A stretch of 46,637 nucleotides of DNA from Prevotella sp. UBA746 (GTDB lineage: Bacteria > Bacteroidota > Bacteroidia > Bacteroidales > Bacteroidaceae), in contig DBKQ01000024.1 in NCBI GenBank assembly GCA_002298545.1, positions 1 through 46,637 of the forward strand, read 5' to 3'. Shown in pieces: positions 43,501-46,637 of the stretch (positions are counted from its first letter, which is position 1; each line of letters starts with the position of its first letter). Under the pieces are notes generated by a model. That model made no database searches, was not told the DNA's origin, and saw only the letters and a program-made list of their open reading frames with translations. Both the position numbers and the translations under genes were made by a program.

Positions 43501-44058
43501 TCGATACTTCGCTTCCATAAGGGAGCGTTCTATCTCGCAGAGAAGTTGAACATCGATATCTTGCCCGTTTTCATTCATGGTTTCAACCATGTCTTGCCTC
43601 GCAATAGTTTCTGTGTCTATGGCGGAGAGCTGTCGGTCTTTGTGCGTCCTGTTATTCATCGTCAAGAGATGGAGTGGGGCAAAGACTATGTAGAGCTTAC
43701 AAAGGCTGTTCATGAATATTATGTTGATGAATACTTTAATATAAAGAAGAAAATAGAGACGGTTGATTATTATGCACCAATTGTAAAAGACCGTTATCGC
43801 TATAAAGGAGTGGACATCTTTGCGGCTGTTGTGCGTAATTTGAAGAAAACAGAAAATTATGCTATGCAGGTTAAGTCGTTTGCCGGTCTCGACATTATCC
43901 GGTTGAATGACGACGGATATGGCGAACTTGCATTGCTCTGTGCGCTTGTTTATCCAAAGGCGAAAGTACAGGTCGTTATGCATGATGAAGAGAAAGCTGA
44001 CGTCTTGAGATACAGTGCAGAAAAACTCGCGGGAAATATTGAAATATTGAAAGATTGA
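40570..44058 (+). CDS. MMPL/RND-like exporter fused to an acyltransferase and a further C-terminal domain
   Basis: Residues 1 to about 830 are an MMPL/RND-type lipid exporter: an N-terminal helix, a large periplasmic domain (YKEDIADFLPLDGNHHNAL), then helix clusters such as SVSLAVVLILALLFLSF and AMFGIQFNIVNIILATFIFG with GQGDDYTIFM. About residues 850-1060 are a PlsC-like acyltransferase with NHQSMLDAAV (about 901) and FPEGGRN (about 967). The last about 90 residues (YRYKGVDIFAAVVRNLKK to the end) resemble the start of a SAM-binding Rossmann domain but lack the rest. The protein could couple acylation to export to the outer membrane. The 3' end runs into an 8-bp tandem repeat. At 1162 residues it is far longer than a lone MMPL exporter. 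Confidence 0.85.
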   Translation: MTQLILKIYTYLRNNRMTALLSFLLVTALLVMSVLRLNYKEDIADFLPLDGNHHNALNVYQDIAGANKIFAVFQYRDSTKIDPDVMVAAIESYVSTLADKDSSGMAKDLTAQVDIEKLTDITDFVYGNIPYFLTENDYHRMDSLISQPGYIKKQLQQDKQMLMFPSGGILADNIQRDPLNLFTPIVEQLQHTDSGLKYEMYDGYIFSPDMQRAIVMVNSPFGASETEHNTQLISLLRSVAESTTAEYKNIDIHVIGGPVIAVGNASQIKTDSILSVSLAVVLILALLFLSFRSWKNLLLIAVSIAWGWLFAMGCLALVHNSVSIIVIGISSVIVGIAVNYPLHFIAHLSHTPDKKKALKEIVMPLVVGNITTVGAFLALVPLQSVAMRDLGLFASFLLIGTILFVLLFLPHVTTVKKHEEKSFFNKLGDVSLENKPFVVAAVAVLTVVFAWYSFDTKFDANMGHINYMTDEQKLDMAYFQKMMTNAGNDQKVYAVSTASTIDAALDKSKAMQNCFSEMKREGLVKRHAGLKQFICSEKEQQHRLDLWHNFVAKYKEKLTVQLLREGMAEGFSKESFEDFSTLLNGEYNVKSVTYFDILTKSAFSSNVSCDSINGKYNIVDVLSVKQADVDKVEEIISKHGGYAFDVQSMNSAIANNLSDDFNYIGWACGCIVFFFLWMSLGSIELAILSFVPMAVSWIWILGIMAMFGIQFNIVNIILATFIFGQGDDYTIFMTEGACYEYAYRRKMLASYKNSIIISALIMFIGIGTLIVAKHPALHSLAQVTIAGMFSVVLMAYLFPPLIFNFLVKNKKGYRQRPVSLLPLLRMAWSATVFFLQLATVYVYGFLLFVVTKKNENKTLRFRRYIRRLYAYDLKHIPGVKFNINNPLGNEIFTEPKVVVCNHQSMLDAAVFMALNEKLILVSNGNPSSNLFVRRIFRWMEFISLDDTALQDMGRFHKYVDKGYSFVVFPEGGRNCSSSILRFHKGAFYLAEKLNIDILPVFIHGFNHVLPRNSFCVYGGELSVFVRPVIHRQEMEWGKDYVELTKAVHEYYVDEYFNIKKKIETVDYYAPIVKDRYRYKGVDIFAAVVRNLKKTENYAMQVKSFAGLDIIRLNDDGYGELALLCALVYPKAKVQVVMHDEEKADVLRYSAEKLAGNIEILKD

Positions 44059-44141
44059 AGAATTGAAATATTGAAAGATTGAAGAATTGAAAGATTGAAG
44101 AATTGAAATATTGAAAGATTGAAGAATTGAAATATTGAAAA
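44038..44141. repeat. 8-bp tandem repeat, 13 units, through the exporter stop codon
   Basis: Units ATTGAAAT, ATTGAAAG and ATTGAAGA follow each other, mostly in triplets of 24 bp. The run begins inside the exporter gene (encoding its last residues EILKD), crosses the stop at 44056-44058 and ends about 40 bases before the next carrier gene. Eight is not a multiple of three, so unit changes would shift the C-terminus. A minus-strand reading frame through it (F-N-I-S-I-L-Q-S repeats) is a shadow. Confidence 0.9.
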
Positions 44142-44181
44142 TTTTAAATATTAAAATACAAATAATAAAATTAATAGGATT

Positions 44182-44406
44182 ATGAGAGAAAAAATACATT
44201 CGATACTTGAAGAAGCTCTGCCATTGGTAGACGTTGATTCTGATTTCCTTTTCGGTGAACTGGATTCTTTGGGAATAACAACAATCTTGATGCTCCTTTC
44301 TGAGGAATATGGCGTGAAACTCGACCATTCTGATGTTACGCCAAAGAATTTCAAGAATATCGACAGTCTTGTGGCGATGGTTGAGAGAAAGTTGGAAGAT
44401 AAATAA
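44182..44406 (+). CDS. short carrier protein
   Basis: This 74-residue protein has the phosphopantetheine site Ser29 in GELDSLGITTILMLL, with the second helix region SEEYGVKLDHSDVTPKNFKN. It is shorter than the other two carriers and closer to the D-alanine- and peptidyl-carrier type. It lies directly before the AMP-forming ligase (25-base gap), which suggests that the ligase loads it with the starter unit. Confidence 0.88.
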   Translation: MREKIHSILEEALPLVDVDSDFLFGELDSLGITTILMLLSEEYGVKLDHSDVTPKNFKNIDSLVAMVERKLEDK

Positions 44407-44431
44407 TCTGTCTGCATAAAAATGTCTTGTG

Positions 44432-45769
44432 ATGAGGCTTGAAGAATATTTCCTGAATAACGCCAAGGCGCATCCTGAAAAAAACGCTGTAGTTGTTGGG
44501 GATCGCTCGTATTCGTATGCTGCTCTTTTAGGTATGGTCATGGAAAGAGCGATAAAACTGAAAGAGGAACATGCGGGACGATTTGTTGTCTTCCGCTCTT
44601 CTCAGACGGTAGATTTTATCGCTGATTATCTGGCGATACATCTGTCGGGTAAAATCGCCGTACCTTTAGAAAAGGATACTCCAGAAAATGTCTTTGCAGC
44701 TATAACAAATAGATTTGCCGACTATAATGACGATTCGGGAGAATGTGCAGTTCCAGAGGATGTGGCTGATGTCCTATTTACAACAGGTACAACAGGGAAG
44801 CAGAAAGGAGTTATGATAAGTCATCAGACAATAATTGCCGATGCCGAGAATCTTATTGATGCACAGCATTTCACGGCAGACCTCTCTTTTGTAATTAGCG
44901 GACCGCTAAATCATATTGGTAGTTTGTCAAAACTTTATCCCATGATTTATCTCGGAGGAACCATAGTGATTACGGAGGGGATAAAGGATATGAACTCGTT
45001 GCTTTCTGCTATGGAGACTGCTCCTGGCAAGGTCGCAACATTCCTTGTGCCGGCAAGTATCAGAATATTGATGCAATTTGCCGAGGACAAGTTGTGCTGT
45101 TTGTCGCATAAGATAGATTTTATCGAGACTGGTGCCGCAGCTATAACCCAGGGGGATATGGAACGCTTGTGTGGTATATTGCCATACTCCAGGCTATACA
45201 ATACTTACGCCTCTACGGAAACAGGTATCGTTGCAACGTATAACTTCAACGACGGTGAATGTATCGCCGGATGTCTCGGTAAACCTATGCGCCATTCCGG
45301 AATACGTATATCATCTGATGGCCATGTAGCATGTGTGGGCGAAACTCTTATGACTGGTTATATCGGGGATGCAGAACTTACAGCTTCTGTGTTGTACGAT
45401 GATGCTGTTCATACTTCAGATTTGGGATATATAGACGATAAGGGGCGATTGCGCTTGAAAGGGCGTGATGGTGATGTGATAAATGTTGGCGGATATAAGG
45501 TCGCTCCTACAGAGGTGGAAAATGTTGCAATGGCTTTTCCGATGGTAGAAGACTGTGTTTGTATAGCTTCCGTACATCCTGTGTTGGGCACGGTGTTGAA
45601 ACTTCTTGTTGTACCTGTCGATGAAGCGGAATTTGACAAGAAAAAGATAGCACTGTTTCTTAAAGACAGGCTCGAGGCTTATAAAGTGCCTATGCAATAC
45701 GAAAAGGTTGAAAAAGTGAACCGCACGTATAACGGAAAAATTGACAGAAAGTCATATGTTTTGTCATGA
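44432..45769 (+). CDS. AMP-forming acyl/aryl ligase
   Basis: This 445-residue adenylate-forming enzyme has the A3 loop VLFTTGTTGKQKGVM near residue 112, YNTYASTETGIV (A5), GETLMTGYIGD and DLGYIDDKGRLRLKGRDGDVINVGG (A7/A8, split), and the A10 lysine in YNGKIDRK near 436. It probably activates an aromatic or fatty acid with ATP and passes it to the adjacent carrier protein. It is somewhat shorter than usual for the superfamily (about 500). The ATG at 44432 is preferred over a GTG 3 bases upstream. Its stop codon overlaps the first of three direct repeats. Confidence 0.88.
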   Translation: MRLEEYFLNNAKAHPEKNAVVVGDRSYSYAALLGMVMERAIKLKEEHAGRFVVFRSSQTVDFIADYLAIHLSGKIAVPLEKDTPENVFAAITNRFADYNDDSGECAVPEDVADVLFTTGTTGKQKGVMISHQTIIADAENLIDAQHFTADLSFVISGPLNHIGSLSKLYPMIYLGGTIVITEGIKDMNSLLSAMETAPGKVATFLVPASIRILMQFAEDKLCCLSHKIDFIETGAAAITQGDMERLCGILPYSRLYNTYASTETGIVATYNFNDGECIAGCLGKPMRHSGIRISSDGHVACVGETLMTGYIGDAELTASVLYDDAVHTSDLGYIDDKGRLRLKGRDGDVINVGGYKVAPTEVENVAMAFPMVEDCVCIASVHPVLGTVLKLLVVPVDEAEFDKKKIALFLKDRLEAYKVPMQYEKVEKVNRTYNGKIDRKSYVLS

Positions 45770-45812
45770 TAACTGAATATTTGTCATGATTTTGTATCCT
45801 AATTGTCATGAT
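45761..45812. promoter_or_regulatory. three direct TTGTCATGAT repeats
   Basis: TTGTCATGAT occurs exactly at 45761-45770, 45781-45790 and 45803-45812. Centres are 20 and 22 bases apart, about two helical turns, so bound proteins would lie on one face. The first copy includes the ligase stop. They are about 100 bases upstream of the next promoter. A binding-site array for a regulator of the microprotein gene is likely. Confidence 0.55.
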
Positions 45813-45861
45813 TTATATCAATTTACTATCATAATTCTAAAATAAAACTATATGGTTTTTG

Positions 45862-45873
45862 ATTGATATCAAT
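45862..45873. promoter_or_regulatory. 12-bp palindrome ATTGATATCAAT
   Basis: It is a perfect palindrome, 37 bases upstream of the TTG -33 element of the microprotein promoter. A matching half (TATATCAAT) lies at 45814-45822. It could be an operator or an activator site. Confidence 0.4.
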
Positions 45874-45909
45874 AAAATGGGCATATTTTAAAGAGAATGT
45901 ACTTAAAAC

Positions 45910-45940
45910 TTGTGTGCGAGCACAAAAGGCATTACCTTTG
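45910..45940 (+). promoter_or_regulatory. promoter of the microprotein gene
   Basis: TTG at 45910-45912 and TACCTTTG at 45933-45940 are separated by 20 bases. The leader to 46032 holds a small hairpin (GCTGC 45972-45976, GCAGC 45984-45988) and a purine-rich ribosome-binding region AAAGAAAGGAAAAGA. Confidence 0.72.
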
Positions 45941-46031
45941 CATCAGAAATAAAGAAATAAGGTATTAAGAAGCTGCAAAGAGAGCAGCGTAAAAAGATTG
46001 TTTAACGATAACTAAAGAAAGGAAAAGAATT

Positions 46032-46124
46032 ATGATTACTTTTATGTTAGTAACAGCTAGTGTAGTAGCATTCGCAGTGTTGGCAAGTGTAGGTATGAAC
46101 ATCGGTATGAAACTCTACAAGTAA
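46032..46124 (+). CDS. 30-residue membrane microprotein
   Basis: The frame starts MITFMLVTASVVAF and ends GMNIGMKLYK. It is one hydrophobic helix of about 20-22 residues with a short basic end, so it probably sits in the inner membrane. It is not recognised. The evidence for being real is strong for its size: a good promoter and ribosome-binding site, and a classic hairpin terminator about 40 bases after the stop. Direct repeats and a palindrome lie upstream. It lies next to the polyene operon but is transcribed separately. Possible roles are modulator of a membrane complex, or a stress-induced small protein. Confidence 0.7.
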   Translation: MITFMLVTASVVAFAVLASVGMNIGMKLYK

Positions 46125-46161
46125 TCTGTTGATTGCATTTTAGATTCATACATATCATATA

Positions 46162-46217
46162 GAAAGCGGTTGGATAATGACCCTCAAAAGGTCTTTGTCC
46201 AACCGCTTTTCTTTTTA
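46162..46217 (+). terminator. hairpin terminator of the microprotein gene
   Basis: AAAGCGGTTGGA pairs with TCCAACCGCTTT, with GACC/GGTC extending the stem inside and CTTTTT after it. It is a typical rho-independent terminator. Confidence 0.9.
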
Positions 46218-46265
46218 GGTTATCTGGTTTCTTCTTGATAAATGAAAATATAAGATATATTTTCA

Positions 46266-46330
46266 AAAATTCCTTCACCAAGTCTGTAATACCTTTATAT
46301 TCAGTATTTTGCGGTGAAGGATTTTATTTT
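46266..46330. terminator. third TCCTTCAC-type hairpin
   Basis: ATTCCTTCACC and GGTGAAGGATTTTATTTT pair around a 30-base loop that also has weak pairing. It probably ends transcription from the right-hand gene fragment. Confidence 0.7.
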
Positions 46331-46366
46331 GGATATTCGGAATTTATGAAGATGGGGTCAGTTTCT

Positions 46367-46637
46367 TTATTTCTTCACTCTTAAGTCCTGTGGTGTACGG
46401 AACTTTTTAGGTGTAAACGTGTCGACGTCATAGTTCATCAGGCATACCGTGTAAACAAGTAGTTCCAGTTTTCCTTTTTGCCGGCTTGTATAGCTTGCAT
46501 TCCTTTCACACCTTGGTTCACGATATTACGTGAAGTGTAGAAAATGGAGCGGTCTGTGAAATATGGTTGATATGTTTGCCACATCCATTGGGAGCAGATT
46601 GGCCTGACGAAGGTATTTTAACTACCGTTGAAAACAC
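46367..46637 (-). pseudogene. degraded Rpn/PDDEXK_2-like gene fragment, cut by window edge
   Basis: No open frame spans this region, but two minus-strand frames together read like the middle-to-end of an Rpn-family protein. One gives PYFTDRSIFYTSRNIVNQG and KKENWNYLFT; the other continues CLMNYDVDTFTPKKFRT and ends LRVKK. The pattern F-x-DR-x-IFYTSR and WNY...V-C-L-MNY resembles the family's core after the nuclease motif (compare FHRMLYGVSKAI, VYSINIVYF in the intact gene at 19188). A stop interrupts the upstream part, so at least one frameshift and one stop are present. The rest is beyond the edge. Confidence 0.45.

Noticed and set aside
44038..44141. CRISPR array
   Set aside because: Units of 8 bases lie side by side without unique spacers, so this is a microsatellite.
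43357..44541. 394-codon minus-strand reading frame
   Set aside because: It is a shadow of the exporter and carrier genes; the FNISILQS-type repeats come from the 8-bp array.
45862..45873. FNR-type site
   Set aside because: FNR sites need four bases between TTGAT and ATCAA; here there are none.

Overview
This window comes from a Bacteroidota genome, most likely Prevotella or a close relative. Four things support that. The left edge carries a tmRNA whose tag reads GENNYALAA. Many genes are preceded by the Bacteroidota -7 box TAnnTTTG, often with a TTG-like -33 element about 19-20 bp upstream. A fimbrillin-type lipoprotein and SLBB-type polysaccharide export are present. The moderate base composition also fits.

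Layout. (1) 1-1.05 kb: 5' part of ssrA on the minus strand, a leader region, and a short secreted BspA-like leucine-rich-repeat protein. (2) 1.2-15.0 kb: an exopolysaccharide/capsule locus. It holds an initiating sugar-phosphate transferase, an SLBB outer-membrane export protein, an AAA-like/PD-(D/E)XK protein inside the operon, a Wzx-type flippase, a GT2-hexapeptide acyltransferase fusion, a Wzz-like chain-length protein, an EpsG/Wzy-like polymerase and four more glycosyltransferases, the last on the opposite strand. (3) 15.2-22.3 kb: accessory and housekeeping genes separated by repeat-rich spacers. These are a fimbrillin-like lipoprotein, a YczE-like membrane protein, a PurF-like phosphoribosyltransferase whose N-terminal catalytic cysteine is absent, an Rpn/PDDEXK-family nuclease with a 12-bp in-frame repeat, and a secreted protein of unknown function. 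(4) 22.3-45.8 kb: a one-direction operon of about 23 kb with the gene content of an aryl polyene (APE/flexirubin-type) pigment pathway. It encodes one ketoreductase, three ketosynthases, two FabZ-like dehydratases, three carrier proteins, one thioesterase, an AMP-forming ligase, a methyltransferase, several acyltransferases, a LolA-like carrier, an MMPL-type exporter and two phytoene-desaturase-like flavoproteins. (5) 45.8-46.64 kb: a probable 30-residue membrane microprotein with its own promoter, upstream direct repeats and terminator, then a degraded Rpn-like gene fragment.

How the genes fit together. The exopolysaccharide locus has the parts of a Wzx/Wzy-type pathway: an undecaprenyl-linked repeat unit is started, extended, flipped, polymerised and exported. 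In the polyene operon, the ligase probably loads an acyl or aryl starter on the adjacent carrier protein. Ketosynthases, ketoreductase and dehydratases then extend it as a conjugated polyene, and the acyltransferases, LolA-like protein and MMPL protein probably attach it to a lipid and carry it to the outer membrane. Features that stand out are two ketosynthases carrying a second, cysteine-less ketosynthase-like half (possible built-in chain-length factors), an exporter fused to an acyltransferase and a further C-terminal domain, 7- and 8-bp tandem repeats that run through the stop codons of two operon genes, and the microprotein with its regulatory region. All functional calls are from reading the sequence; no database search was run.
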